Shown piece after piece: positions 37,079 through 46,105 of a DNA stretch of 60,490 nucleotides. The stretch's first letter is position 1. Each line of letters starts with the position of its first letter. The position numbers and the translations under genes were made by a program. Under the pieces are notes generated by a model. It ran no database searches. It worked only from the letters and a program-made list of their open reading frames with translations, and had not been told where the DNA came from. The DNA comes from Chloroflexota bacterium (GTDB lineage Bacteria > Chloroflexota > Anaerolineae > Anaerolineales > VGOW01), in contig VGOW01000019.1 of the NCBI GenBank assembly GCA_016875735.1, positions 1-60,490 on the forward strand, given 5' to 3'.

Positions 37079-39981
37079 CCTCCCCTTCCCCCGACTCCCT
37101 CCGCGCGCACCTTTCCAACTTCGCCCAAAACATCACCGAGCGCGCGCAGGCCGGCGGCCAGCCCAGCATCTATTTCCGCGATTCTGAAATCGATCAAATT
37201 CTGCAAGCCCTCGCCTCGCCGCTCAAAGGCCGCGTCGTGGTCATCGGCCCGGCGCGCGTGGGCAAAAGCGCCGTCCTGCAATCGGTGGCGGCGCGGATTC
37301 TCAGCGGCGAGTGCCCGCCCGAACTGGCAGGCAAAGAGGTGTGGCGGCTCACCCCCAATGGCCTGCCCGGCCTCTCGGCGCGCGGCAACTGGCAAGCCGC
37401 GCTCGATCAATTGATGAGCGAATGGTCGAAACACCCGGAGGTCATTCTATACTTCGACGAGATCACTCGCGCCGCCCGACTCGGAAGCTTCGACGACGAC
37501 GAGGGCGGGATCACGCCGGATGTCGCCACCGTGTTGGCCGCCTCCTTCAAACGACTGCCCGGCCTGTGCCTCGCCGAAGCCAACGATTACACGTGGCGGC
37601 GTTTTGCCGATTCGTACGCCGACTACGAACAGCTCTTCCTTCCCGTGCGCGTCGAAGAACCCGACTCGGCGCAGGCGCGGCAGATCATCCATCGCGTCGC
37701 CGAAGACCTCAGCATCCTGCACGGCATCCCCATCGCCGAAGCCGCCATCGAGCGCGCGTTCGATCTCAGCCAGCGCTACTCGCTCGACCGCGCCCAGCCC
37801 GGCAAAACCATCGACGTTCTGCGCGACACGCTGGCCGTAGCCAAAACCGGCGGCGCGCAGCTGATCGCCGACGACGTAACTCGCCGCTTCGGCGAGCAGA
37901 GCGGCCTGCCGCGTATGCTGCTCGACGACACGGTGCCCTTCAACGAAGACGAGGTGCTCAAGTTTTTCCGCGCCCGAGTCCTCGCCCAAGATCAAGCCGT
38001 CGAGGCCATCGTACAATCGCTCAGCCTGCTCAAAGCGCGGGTGAACAACCCGCTGAGGCCAATGGGGGTTTTTCTGTTTCTCGGGCCCACTGGCGTGGGC
38101 AAAACCGAACTGGCCCGCACCCTCGCCGAATACCTCTACAGCAACCGTGACCGCATCGTGCGCTTCAACATGGGCGACTACGCTCACCCGCACCAACACA
38201 CCGAACTGTTTGGCAACCCCTACGCCACCGACGCCATCTATCGCCGCGGGCAACTCACCAACCGCCTCGCGGGCAAAATATTCTCGGTGCTCGTGCTCGA
38301 CGAATTCGAGAAGGCGCACCCCTTCATCTATCAGCGCTTCCTGCAGTTGTTCGACGAAGGCATTCTCATCAACGGCAACGACGAAACGGTGAACCTGCGC
38401 AACTCCATTATCATCCTCACCTCGAACTTCGGCGCGCAGTTGATGCAGCAAGAAAAACTCGGCTTCAAGCAGGGCGAAACAATGGAAGCCCGCGAGAAGC
38501 GCGTGCTCTCCGAAACCGAAGACTACTTTACCCCCGAATTCATGAACCGCATCGACGCGGTGTGCATCTTCCACCCGCTGAGCCGCGCGGTGATGGCCGA
38601 CATCGCCCGCCGCGAGATCGGTGACTTGCTCAAACGTGACGGCCTCACCCGCCGAAACTTCGAAGCCGAGATCGCCGACGAAGTGATCGAGCAAGTGGTG
38701 GCGCTCGGCTACAGCGCCCGTTACGGCGCGCGCTACCTCAAACGGCAGATCGAAAAGACGATCACCTATCCGCTCGCCCGCGAGATCAACGCCATGAAGC
38801 CCGAGGCCTCCGGCGGCTCGATCCGACTCTACATGCGGCACGGGCGCATTCATTCGGGATACTACCCGCCCGCCGCCGAACCGGCGGCTCAGCCCGCCCC
38901 CGCTCTCCGCAGTGAGCCGACTCTGACTCTGATCGAGATCCGCGAAGCCCTGCCCATTCTCGCCGCGCGCGTGGAAGCGCTGGAAGAATTGCACGGCTTC
39001 GCCGAAGCGCAGGCCGAACGCGCGGCCATTCTTTCCGAAATGTCCGATGTGGGCTTTTGGAATGATCAATCATCGGCGCGGCGAAAACTCGACGCGTATC
39101 AGCGCGCCTCGGGCACGGTGGAAATGCTCAACAGTCTGCGGAACGCGCTCGACGCGCTGACCGATGGGGCGCAATCGGAGTCGGCCTCTCTTGAGTCGTT
39201 GGCGCGCCCGTATCGCTATCTGCTCAACGAACTGCCGCGCATCGAGTTCACTTCATGGCTCAGCGGCCCGCGCGATTCGCGCGGCGCGTATCTGCGCATC
39301 GGAGTCAAACACAAGAGCGCGGCGGCGCGGCAGTGGGCAGGCGCGCTGGCGAAAATGTATCTCGGTTGGGCGCGCCAGCGCGGGTTTGCGGCCAGCCTGC
39401 TCGGCGAAGACCTTTCGCTCGAGGGGCGCAGTTTTTCGGTGATGATGGTGGTGAGCGGGTTCGGCGCGTATGGGTTGTTGCAGGGGGAGACGGGCGCGCA
39501 CAAACTGGTGCAGACGGTGAAGGCCGCCGGGCAAGAGTCGCTTCAGCGCATCGGCGCCAACGTAAGTGTTCTGCCCGAACTCGACGACGACGATCTGCCG
39601 CCGCCGCCCCCCAACTTGGAAGTGAGCGTAAAAGAAATCAACCGGGGCGGACTCATCATCCCGCGACTCACGGCGCAGGCGGCGATCCGCCACCCCGCCA
39701 CCGACCATCGACTCACCCTCGCCAGCAACCTGCCGCCCGACGATCTGGCCGCCGAAGCGACTCGGATTCTGTGGACGGAGGCCTTCCTCGACGGCGAAGG
39801 CGAATCGCGCCCGGCGCCGCCGCCCGGCGGCATCGTGCGCACCTACGCCCGATCAACCAAAGAGAAGGGCGTGCATGATCATCGCACCGGCCAACGCACC
39901 ATCAAAGTCAAGCAGGTGCTCGACGGCGAAGCGCTGCAGGAATTTCTGAACGAGGGGTTGAAACAGAGAAGCGGGGTGTGA
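37075..39981 (+). CDS. ClpB-like double AAA+ ATPase fused to a GGQ-less RF2-like module
   Basis: 968 residues from ATG 37075 (ATGA overlap with the lipoprotein gene). A GTG at 37066 is also possible. The first AAA+ domain has Walker A GPARVGKS (58-65) and Walker B VILYFDE (123-129), and ends in a ClpB-D1-like LFLPVRVEEPDSAQARQII region. The second is complete: Walker A GPTGVGKT (337-344), FLFLGPTG lead, an aromatic pore-loop-like GNPYATDA, VLVLDEFEKAHP, sensor-1 TSN (449-451), NRID Arg finger (491-492) and sensor-2 GAR (551-553). There is no Clp N-domain or middle domain. From about 617 the sequence follows release factor 2: SDVGFWNDQSSARRKL, LAKMYLGWARQRGF, FGAYGLLQGETGAHKLVQTV, VLPELDDDD and the closing VRTYARSTKEKGVHDHRTG. 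The GGQ peptidyl-hydrolase loop is replaced by INRGGLIIPRLTAQAAI. Binding to the ribosomal A site without hydrolysis, coupled to an unfoldase, is the inference. Confidence 0.85.
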   Translation: MTSPSPDSLRAHLSNFAQNITERAQAGGQPSIYFRDSEIDQILQALASPLKGRVVVIGPARVGKSAVLQSVAARILSGECPPELAGKEVWRLTPNGLPGLSARGNWQAALDQLMSEWSKHPEVILYFDEITRAARLGSFDDDEGGITPDVATVLAASFKRLPGLCLAEANDYTWRRFADSYADYEQLFLPVRVEEPDSAQARQIIHRVAEDLSILHGIPIAEAAIERAFDLSQRYSLDRAQPGKTIDVLRDTLAVAKTGGAQLIADDVTRRFGEQSGLPRMLLDDTVPFNEDEVLKFFRARVLAQDQAVEAIVQSLSLLKARVNNPLRPMGVFLFLGPTGVGKTELARTLAEYLYSNRDRIVRFNMGDYAHPHQHTELFGNPYATDAIYRRGQLTNRLAGKIFSVLVLDEFEKAHPFIYQRFLQLFDEGILINGNDETVNLRNSIIILTSNFGAQLMQQEKLGFKQGETMEAREKRVLSETEDYFTPEFMNRIDAVCIFHPLSRAVMADIARREIGDLLKRDGLTRRNFEAEIADEVIEQVVALGYSARYGARYLKRQIEKTITYPLAREINAMKPEASGGSIRLYMRHGRIHSGYYPPAAEPAAQPAPALRSEPTLTLIEIREALPILAARVEALEELHGFAEAQAERAAILSEMSDVGFWNDQSSARRKLDAYQRASGTVEMLNSLRNALDALTDGAQSESASLESLARPYRYLLNELPRIEFTSWLSGPRDSRGAYLRIGVKHKSAAARQWAGALAKMYLGWARQRGFAASLLGEDLSLEGRSFSVMMVVSGFGAYGLLQGETGAHKLVQTVKAAGQESLQRIGANVSVLPELDDDDLPPPPPNLEVSVKEINRGGLIIPRLTAQAAIRHPATDHRLTLASNLPPDDLAAEATRILWTEAFLDGEGESRPAPPPGGIVRTYARSTKEKGVHDHRTGQRTIKVKQVLDGEALQEFLNEGLKQRSGV

Positions 39982-39985
39982 GAGG

Positions 39986-41149
39986 CTATCGCGCCTTGCC
40001 CCTGAGCACCTGCACCTTTTCGCGGAGCGACTGGAAATACTCGCTCTCGGTGATCTCGGCCACCTGACTCTGCTTTTTGGTCTCGTCGATCACGATCTTC
40101 AATTCCTGAATCTGCTGTTTGAGCTGCCGCTCGCGGATATAGGCTTCGAGCGCCACCGTGGCTAGAGCCGACAGCGACTCGACCATCTTTTGCAGAGCCT
40201 TGTCGAACGAAATCACACGGCCATCTTCGCGGTCTTTGGCATTGATCAATTGCAGGATGCCAATGACGTAGCCCGAATGATTTTTGAGCGGAATGGTGAG
40301 GAAGGACTTCGAGCGATAGTTGTTGGCTTTGTCGAAAGCGCGCGCGCCGGAGAAGTCGAACCCTTCCACTTCGTAGGCATCGGCGATGTTCACCGACTCG
40401 GCGGTGAGCGCGGCGTGAGCGGCCACGTTGTGATGATTTGGCTCGCCTGTGTCGGGTTGATACATGGATAGGGGGGCGAAGGCGATCTTCTTGCGAGTGG
40501 CGCCGCCGAGCGCGATGCCCAGCGTGTCGTTGCGCATGATCTCGAACCGCAGCTGGTCGTCGTCGGTGCGAAGGTAGAGTGTGCCGCCGTCGGCGTTGGA
40601 GAGTGTTTTGGCGTCCAGCAGAATCATTTCCAGCAATCGGTCGAAATCCTTCTCGGCTGAAAGCGCCACGCCGAGCGGGATGATCAATTCCAGCAATTCA
40701 TCGGCCCGCTCTTTTTCGGTGGACACTTGGTGGAACTGGGCTTGCTCGTTGTCGCGCAGGCGCTTTTTGTCGAGGCTGGCGCCCACCCGCGCTTTGAGCA
40801 GAACCGGGTTGATGGGTTTGGTGAGGTAATCTTCGGCGCCGAGTTCGATGCTGCGCACGATGCTCTCGGTGTCTTCGAGCGCCGAGACCACCACCACCGG
40901 GATGTGGCGCAAGTCGGGGTCGTCTCTCATGCGCGCCAGCACTTCGAAGCCGGTCATCTCCGGCATCATCAAATCGAGCAGTACGACATCGAACGGGCGC
41001 ATGATGAGCATGGCCAGCGCCTGCCGCCCGTTTTCGGCGGTAGCCACCAGGCGCCCTTCGCGTTTGAGGTAGCGCGTGAGGAGATCACGATTCATTTCGT
41101 GATCGTCAACGACAAGCACCGTGCCGGGTTCGACTGCCATCATGGGCAT
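39986..41149 (-). CDS. Response regulator with GAF domain and C-terminal coiled coil
   Basis: 387 residues from ATG 41149. The N-terminal receiver domain (about 8-125) has VLVVDDHEMNRDLL, phospho-acceptor D59 (VVLLDLMMPEMTGFE), VVVVSALED and K111 (LTKPINP). A GAF-type sensor domain (about 165-335) includes GGTLYLRTDDDQLRFEIM and FLTIPLKNHSGYVIGILQLINAK. A long coiled coil follows (about 345-380). The GAF part resembles those preceding phosphodiesterase or cyclase domains, but no output enzyme is present, so it may act by protein contacts. It converges with the Clp-RF2 gene (4-bp gap). Confidence 0.87.
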   Translation of the reverse strand: MPMMAVEPGTVLVVDDHEMNRDLLTRYLKREGRLVATAENGRQALAMLIMRPFDVVLLDLMMPEMTGFEVLARMRDDPDLRHIPVVVVSALEDTESIVRSIELGAEDYLTKPINPVLLKARVGASLDKKRLRDNEQAQFHQVSTEKERADELLELIIPLGVALSAEKDFDRLLEMILLDAKTLSNADGGTLYLRTDDDQLRFEIMRNDTLGIALGGATRKKIAFAPLSMYQPDTGEPNHHNVAAHAALTAESVNIADAYEVEGFDFSGARAFDKANNYRSKSFLTIPLKNHSGYVIGILQLINAKDREDGRVISFDKALQKMVESLSALATVALEAYIRERQLKQQIQELKIVIDETKKQSQVAEITESEYFQSLREKVQVLRGKAR

Positions 41150-41236
41150 TCTACTCGTTTGAGTGAAGGCCAAAGAGATCAATAAGATTGCAGAACGATG
41201 CGAAACTGCGCGGCAAACGCATTCGTGCCGGGGGAT

Positions 41237-42469
41237 TCACTGCCCCGCTAATTTATATACCGCGCCGCCGTGATCGACCACATACAGCTCGCCCTCCCCA
41301 TCCTCGCCGAACGAACTGATGTTGAGTCCCGTTTGCATGAAGAGGTTGGAGTCCCAGCCGCCGGATTCATTGGGCACAAGACTCCAAATGAAGCCGGAGC
41401 AATAGTCGCCGTAGAAATAGACGCCGTTGAGCGCGGGCAGAGCTGCTCCCCGATACACAAAGCCGCCCGTCACCGAACAGCCGCCCTCGGCGTGCGAATA
41501 CTCGGCGGCCGGCCCGGCCAGCCCGGCGGCGTCGCCAAAGGTGGAATAGCGGTGCGTGCCTTCGAGGATGTTCCAGCCGAAGTTTGGCCCGGCGGCGGGC
41601 AGTGGCGCGCGCACCACATCGATCTCTTCCCATTCGCCTTGCCCCACATCGCCGACGAACAGATCGCCGCTGAGCCGGTCGAACGAGAATCGCCACGGGT
41701 TGCGCAAACCCATCGCCCAAATTTCAGGCCGTGCGCCCGGCTCGTTTACATTCAGCCTCAGCATTTTGCCGAGCAGAACATTGGGGTTCTGCCCGTTGCC
41801 GTAGGGGTCGCCCGCGTCGCCGCCGTCGCCCATGCCGATGTACAGCAAACCGTCGGGGCCGAACACGATTCCGCCGCCGTTGTGATTGCGAAACGGCTGT
41901 TCAATCGTGAGCAGAATCTCAGCCGAGACGGGGTCAGCATGGTCGGGGTCGGCAGAGACGGTGTAGCGGGCAACGACGGTGCCGCCGCGCCGGTCGGTAT
42001 AGTTCACGAAGAAATTTCCGTTGGCGGCGTAATTCGGATGAAAAGCCAATCCGAGCAATCCCTGCTCGTTGGCGTTGCTGCCCACGATGCGTTCGATGTC
42101 GAGGAACGGCTCTTCGCGCAGAGCGCCGCCCGCAACGATTCGAATGCGCCCCGGCTGTTCGATGATGAAGAGGCGATCATCTCCGGCGTGAGTGATCAAT
42201 GTGGGGCGGCGGAGTCCGCTGACGAGCGGGGCGAGCGCGCAACACTGCGGATCGGGTGGGGGCACGAGTGTGGGAAGGGGAGCCGAAGTCTCGGTGGGCG
42301 CCGACGATTCGGTGGGCGGGGGAGCATCGGTGGCGGGGGGAACGGTGGGCGCGAGTGCGGCTGTGGGCGCGGGCGCGGTGACGGAGTCCACCGGGGTCGG
42401 CGTGAGGGATGAAGGCAGGGCGCAGGCGAGAATCAAGGCGGCGAGAATGAGCAATCGCAATCGGCTCAC
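41237..42469 (-). CDS. Secreted PQQ-dependent sugar dehydrogenase-type protein
   Basis: 410 residues from GTG 42469, in GTGA overlap with the upstream acetyltransferase gene. A lipoprotein-like signal (LLILAALILACALPS) is followed by a Thr/Pro/Ala stalk (about 22-70). Then comes a six-bladed propeller of the soluble glucose/aldose dehydrogenase (GSDH/YliI) type: PTLITHAGDDRLFIIEQPGRIRI, NEQGLLGLAFHPNYAANGNFFVNYTD, NHNGGGIVFGPDGLLYIGMGDGG, GLRNPWRFSFDRLSGDLFVGDVGQ and SVTGGFVYRG. These oxidise aldose sugars on the cell surface using PQQ. No PQQ synthesis gene is in the window. Confidence 0.9.
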   Translation of the reverse strand: MSRLRLLILAALILACALPSSLTPTPVDSVTAPAPTAALAPTVPPATDAPPPTESSAPTETSAPLPTLVPPPDPQCCALAPLVSGLRRPTLITHAGDDRLFIIEQPGRIRIVAGGALREEPFLDIERIVGSNANEQGLLGLAFHPNYAANGNFFVNYTDRRGGTVVARYTVSADPDHADPVSAEILLTIEQPFRNHNGGGIVFGPDGLLYIGMGDGGDAGDPYGNGQNPNVLLGKMLRLNVNEPGARPEIWAMGLRNPWRFSFDRLSGDLFVGDVGQGEWEEIDVVRAPLPAAGPNFGWNILEGTHRYSTFGDAAGLAGPAAEYSHAEGGCSVTGGFVYRGAALPALNGVYFYGDYCSGFIWSLVPNESGGWDSNLFMQTGLNISSFGEDGEGELYVVDHGGAVYKLAGQ

Positions 42470-43458
42470 GATATTTCTTTCTGCATCCAAACGAGGGTCT
42501 GCATCGGTTGGAAGCCGAACTCTTTGAGCGCGGCTTCGGCGGGTTCGTCGTCGGCGGGGTGATCGATTCGCACCGTCCACGGCCGGTGGCCGAGCCGACG
42601 GAGGGCGGAGGCGAGCAGGGGGCGGTCGAGCCGCCCGCTCCATTGGGGGTGAATGACGAAGGCGAGGTGATCGGCGGAGGCGTAGCCGGTTTCGATGACG
42701 AATGCTCCGGCGAGCGCGCCGGTGGAGTCGTCGAGCGCGATCCAGCGGCGCGAGTCGTTGCCGATGAAAAAGTCGGCCAGCGAGCGCAGTGAGCGCCAGA
42801 AGGAGGGCCGCCAGTCGTTTTCGTCGAGGGGCTTCAGCCAACTGAATCCGGCCGGGCGCAGTTCGCGCACGAAGGCGAATTCATTTTGCCAGTCGTCGCG
42901 CCGCGAGGGGCGGATCTCGATGCCGGGCAGGGAGAAGTCGAGGGGCTCGCGGCGGCCTGTGCGCTCCCATGTGGTGCGGGTGGCCACGTCGTGGAAGCCG
43001 AGGGCGCGGTAGAGATCGTGAGCGCCGGTGTTGTGGCGATGCACTTGCAGAAGCACGCGCCGCGCGCCGCTGGATTCGGCCAAGCGCATGGCGGCATCGG
43101 TGAGAGCGGTGGCGATGCCTTTGCGGCGATGATCGGGGTGAACGGCCACGTTGGCGATGAGCCAGGCGCGGCGGTCGAACTCGGCGGCTTGGGTACTCAC
43201 GTTGCCCACCACTTTGACGTCTTCAATCCACACGAAGCCCAATTGCCAGTTGGGCGCCACCGAGCCCAACAGCCAAAGCAATGGGCCGGTGCGCGAGAGG
43301 CTTTCCATCTCGCGCACTGCGCCGCGCCCGGAGTAGTCGAGCGTGTCGCCGAAGCACAGTTCCATCAGCGCGGCGATGCTGGAAAGATCGCGCCGCAGAT
43401 CGACGGGGCGCAGGCCCTGATTGCTGTCGGCGTTGAGGTGGAGTGCTCCGGCGGACAT
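42466..43458 (-). CDS. GNAT-family N-acetyltransferase (double-domain)
   Basis: 330 residues from ATG 43458. The first GNAT domain (about 15-165) has the acetyl-CoA motif VAVHPDHRRKGIATALTDAAMRLA and HNTGAHDLYRALGFHDV. The second half (about 180-330) is a weaker GNAT-like domain (LAFVIHPQWSGRLDRPLLASALRRL), giving the pseudo-dimer layout seen in MshD-like proteins. The substrate is unknown. It overlaps the start of the sugar dehydrogenase gene by 4 bp. A TATACT box lies about 45 bp upstream, with a GATTGCGAATTGTTGATCGC-type word repeat between. Confidence 0.85.
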   Translation of the reverse strand: MSAGALHLNADSNQGLRPVDLRRDLSSIAALMELCFGDTLDYSGRGAVREMESLSRTGPLLWLLGSVAPNWQLGFVWIEDVKVVGNVSTQAAEFDRRAWLIANVAVHPDHRRKGIATALTDAAMRLAESSGARRVLLQVHRHNTGAHDLYRALGFHDVATRTTWERTGRREPLDFSLPGIEIRPSRRDDWQNEFAFVRELRPAGFSWLKPLDENDWRPSFWRSLRSLADFFIGNDSRRWIALDDSTGALAGAFVIETGYASADHLAFVIHPQWSGRLDRPLLASALRRLGHRPWTVRIDHPADDEPAEAALKEFGFQPMQTLVWMQKEIS

Positions 43459-43465
43459 TGGGGGT

Positions 43466-43500
43466 TGCAGATTGCGAATTGTTGATCGCTGATTGCTTTC
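43466..43500. repeat. Dispersed repeat, GCAGATTGCGAATTGTTGATCGC type
   Basis: Word repeat in the 5' leader of the GNAT gene. Same family as 2450-2486, 12196-12246 and 32620-32660. Confidence 0.5.
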
Positions 43501-43514
43501 AGAGTATAGCGCAG

Positions 43515-43546
43515 AAAAATAATTCCGCCGGAGGTTTCTCCGGCGG
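43515..43546 (-). terminator. Terminator of the sigma factor gene
   Basis: Perfect 9-bp stem CCGCCGGAG (43525-43533) with CTCCGGCGG (43538-43546) and a 4-nt loop, followed on the minus strand by AATTATTTTT. It starts 10 bp after the rpoD stop. Confidence 0.85.
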
Positions 43547-43555
43547 TTGGGTTGC

Positions 43556-44746
43556 TCAGGTGAGATAATCGCGCAGTTGCCTGCTTCGGCGGGGGTGGCG
43601 GAGGCGGCGAAGGGCGCGGCCTTCGATTTGGCGGATGCGCTCGCGGGTGAGGCCGAACTTCTGCCCCACTTCTTCGAGGGTATAGGCCCGCCCGTTTTGC
43701 AGGCCGAAGCGCAGGCGAAGGATGCGCGCCTCGCGCGGCGGGAGGGTCGAGAGAACGGCCTCGACTTTTTCGCGGAGCAGGGTGTTGAGGGCGCTCTGCG
43801 TGGGCGACAGCGCGTTTTCGTCCTCGACGAACGAGCCGAATTCTTCATCGTCGTCTTCGCCCACCGGGCGTTCGAGCGAGAGCGGCTGCCACGATACTTT
43901 GAGCATCCATTGAACTTTGCGCGGCTCACAGCGGAGTTCACCGGCGATCTCTTCCATCGTGGGGCGGCGACCCAATTCCTGCTCCAGAGTCCGGGCGGTT
44001 TTGTAGAGTCGGCGGATGCGGTCGCTCATGTGCACGGGCACGCGAATGGTGCGGCCCTGATCGGCGATGGCGCGGGTGATGGTCTGCCGGATCCACCACG
44101 TGGCATAGGTGCTGAATCGGTATCCGCGCCGGTAGTCGAATTTTTCCACCGCTTTCATCAGTCCGAGATTGCCTTCTTGAATGAGATCGAGGAAGGGCAC
44201 GCCCCGGCACATATATTTTTTGGCAATTGAAACCACGAGGCGGGTGTTGGCTTTGATGAGGTGCTCGCGGGCGAGGCGGCCATCTTCGATGTGGCTGGCG
44301 AGCATCTCGCGAGTCTTGGGGCGGGTTTTGGGGCCCATGGTGCGCAGCCGTTCGTCGGCCAAAAGGCCGCGCTCCAGCCGCTTCGCCAAATCCACTTCCT
44401 GTTCGGTGGTGAGCAGTGGCACGCGCGCCATTTCTTTGAGGTACAACCCCACCGTGTCATCGGATGAAATGGTGGAGAGGTCGAACTCGTCTTCGCCGAT
44501 TCGGCGCGGGCGGCGGCGCAACTTGCTGTGCCGCTCGCGCATCTCGATGCCCGCATCTTGCATGGAAGCGAACAAGTCTACCAACTGCTCCTCTTCTATG
44601 CCGGGGTAGGCCTGCGCCACATCATCGGCGGTGAGGTACCCCTGCACGCTGGCCTTTTCCCTCAGTGCGCCCGCCAATTTGGGCCGGCCGTTCCCTTTTA
44701 TCAAACCGTTCCCGCTCTTCCGCTTATAATTGTTCATCGCAACCAT
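43556..44746 (-). CDS. rpoD: RNA polymerase primary sigma factor (RpoD/SigA type)
   Basis: 396 residues. Regions in order: 1.2 ([30 protein letters not shown]), 2 ([51 protein letters not shown]), 3 ([33 protein letters not shown]), and 4 ([49 protein letters not shown]). Region 1.1 is reduced, as in many group 1-2 factors outside Proteobacteria. It probably directs housekeeping promoters with TATAAT boxes such as those seen here. GGGAG precedes the ATG. It lies 37 bp downstream of yceD and is followed by a strong terminator, so the two form one transcript. Confidence 0.95.
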   Translation of the reverse strand: MVAMNNYKRKSGNGLIKGNGRPKLAGALREKASVQGYLTADDVAQAYPGIEEEQLVDLFASMQDAGIEMRERHSKLRRRPRRIGEDEFDLSTISSDDTVGLYLKEMARVPLLTTEQEVDLAKRLERGLLADERLRTMGPKTRPKTREMLASHIEDGRLAREHLIKANTRLVVSIAKKYMCRGVPFLDLIQEGNLGLMKAVEKFDYRRGYRFSTYATWWIRQTITRAIADQGRTIRVPVHMSDRIRRLYKTARTLEQELGRRPTMEEIAGELRCEPRKVQWMLKVSWQPLSLERPVGEDDDEEFGSFVEDENALSPTQSALNTLLREKVEAVLSTLPPREARILRLRFGLQNGRAYTLEEVGQKFGLTRERIRQIEGRALRRLRHPRRSRQLRDYLT

Positions 44747-44783
44747 CCCTTCGCTCCCAACATCGAGCCAATTACCAGTAACG

Positions 44784-45323
44784 TTACTTGTCGAGCAATT
44801 TCTTCAACACTGCGAAACGGGGATTGATCTCTTCCTTCTCACAATTACACGGCCCTTCGTTCCAGTCCTGCCCGCAATTGGGGCACAGCCCTTTGCAATC
44901 GGGGCGGCACAGGGCCCGCATGGGCGCCGAAAGCAGCATCAATTCGCGCATTAACGGCGCAAGATCCAAAAAACCCGTCTCGGCAATCACGTGCTCCGAA
45001 GACGGGTCGGGGGGATAATCGTACAGTTGTTTGATGTCGGCGGTGAGAACTTGCGGGAATTCGGTGAGGCAACGAACACACTCGGCAGGGTGCTCGCCCG
45101 AAAAACGTCCCTGCACATAAACTCCCTGCGGTGTGCGGGTAAAATTCGCCGCGCCGCGAAAGTTGGCAAGGTTTAGATCGTCGGCCACCTCGAGCAACGG
45201 CGCCTCGAAGTCCATCCGGCGGCTATAGCCGACGTTTTCTTTGAGCAGGAACCCGACGTTCAGCCGCAAAACGTCTCGACGAGTTTTGTACAGGGCAGTC
45301 TCTCTGAGAAAGGGATCGTCCAC
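44784..45323 (-). CDS. DUF177/YceD-family protein
   Basis: 179 residues. The family is tied to 23S rRNA accumulation and ribosome assembly. Features: the middle CVRCLTEF motif and the C-terminal [21 protein letters not shown] cluster, which looks like a zinc-binding site. In most bacteria yceD is followed by rpmF (ribosomal protein L32). Here the next gene is rpoD and no L32 frame was found in the gap. A good sigma-70-type promoter lies just upstream. Its co-transcription with rpoD may link ribosome supply and RNA polymerase. Confidence 0.88.
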   Translation of the reverse strand: MDDPFLRETALYKTRRDVLRLNVGFLLKENVGYSRRMDFEAPLLEVADDLNLANFRGAANFTRTPQGVYVQGRFSGEHPAECVRCLTEFPQVLTADIKQLYDYPPDPSSEHVIAETGFLDLAPLMRELMLLSAPMRALCRPDCKGLCPNCGQDWNEGPCNCEKEEINPRFAVLKKLLDK

Positions 45324-45347
45324 AAAATTGCCCGGAAAACTGCGTGC

Positions 45348-45376
45348 ATTGTAGCACTTTACAGATCGCTAGTCAA
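45348..45376 (-). promoter_or_regulatory. Sigma-70-type promoter of the yceD-rpoD operon
   Basis: Minus strand: -35 TTGACT (45371-45376), 17-bp spacer, -10 TACAAT (45348-45353). Start expected near 45341, 18 nt before the yceD ATG at 45323. The best consensus promoter in the window. Confidence 0.8.
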
Positions 45377-45486
45377 GGATTCCGTGTAAACTCAATACAT
45401 AAAAAGTGAAAAGACTCACCAGTACCCGAACGAATGGAAATACCGCAGAAAACAGCCAATATGCGGGAGACGCGAATACATAAAAC

Positions 45487-46089
45487 ATGACTGCGAAACT
45501 GATCATTGCCTCGAACAATGCGGGAAAAATAAAAGAAATTGCGGAAATTCTGGGAGATTTGCCGCTCGACTGCCTTTCACTGAAGGAGGCCGGAATCTCG
45601 CAGGAAGTCGTCGAGACGGGCGACACTTATGCCGCCAACGCTTTGCTCAAAGCCATTGCCGCTTGCCGGGAGGCCAACCTCCCTACGCTCGGCGACGATT
45701 CGGGGTTGGAGGTGGACGCGCTGGGAGGCCGGCCCGGTTTGTATTCGGCTCGATACGCCGGGCCAAACGCCGGAAACGCCGAGCGTTGGGCGAAACTGCT
45801 ATCCGAATTGAAAGATGTGGAGTGGGAAAAACGAACGGCCCGCTTCCGCTGCGCCGTTGCGCTGGCCGCGCCGGGCCGCGAGCCTCAAGTTGTTGAGGGA
45901 GCGTGCGAGGGCATCATCGCCTTCGCGCCGCGAGGCAGTGGCGGCTTCGGTTACGACCCGCTCTTCTTTATGCCCGATCACAACTGCACGATGGCCGAGC
46001 TGCCCAAAGAGGTGAAGAACCGGGTGAGCCATCGGGCGAGGGCATTGCAAAAAGCAAAGATGTTGCTGATGGAATGGCTGCGCGAATGA
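45487..46089 (+). CDS. rdgB: XTP/dITP diphosphatase (HAM1 family)
   Basis: 200 residues, full length. Family marks: IIASNNAGKIKEIAEIL near the N-terminus, ETGDTYAANALLKA, LGDDSGLEVDALGGRPGLYSARYAG, GSGGFGYDPLFFMP, and the terminal VSHRARALQKAK. It hydrolyses inosine and xanthosine triphosphates to monophosphates and so keeps deaminated purines out of DNA and RNA. It is divergent from yceD, with a 163-bp AT-richer spacer that holds the yceD promoter. A minus-strand hydrolase gene converges on it 16 bp downstream. Confidence 0.96.
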   Translation: MTAKLIIASNNAGKIKEIAEILGDLPLDCLSLKEAGISQEVVETGDTYAANALLKAIAACREANLPTLGDDSGLEVDALGGRPGLYSARYAGPNAGNAERWAKLLSELKDVEWEKRTARFRCAVALAAPGREPQVVEGACEGIIAFAPRGSGGFGYDPLFFMPDHNCTMAELPKEVKNRVSHRARALQKAKMLLMEWLRE

Positions 46090-46105
46090 ACGCTCCTCTC
46101 CGCTT

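Noticed and set aside
37447-39069. Long minus-strand frame (540 codons) opposite the Clp-RF2 fusion
   Set aside because: It is a GC-rich shadow with no recognisable motif. The plus-strand frame has full AAA+ motifs.
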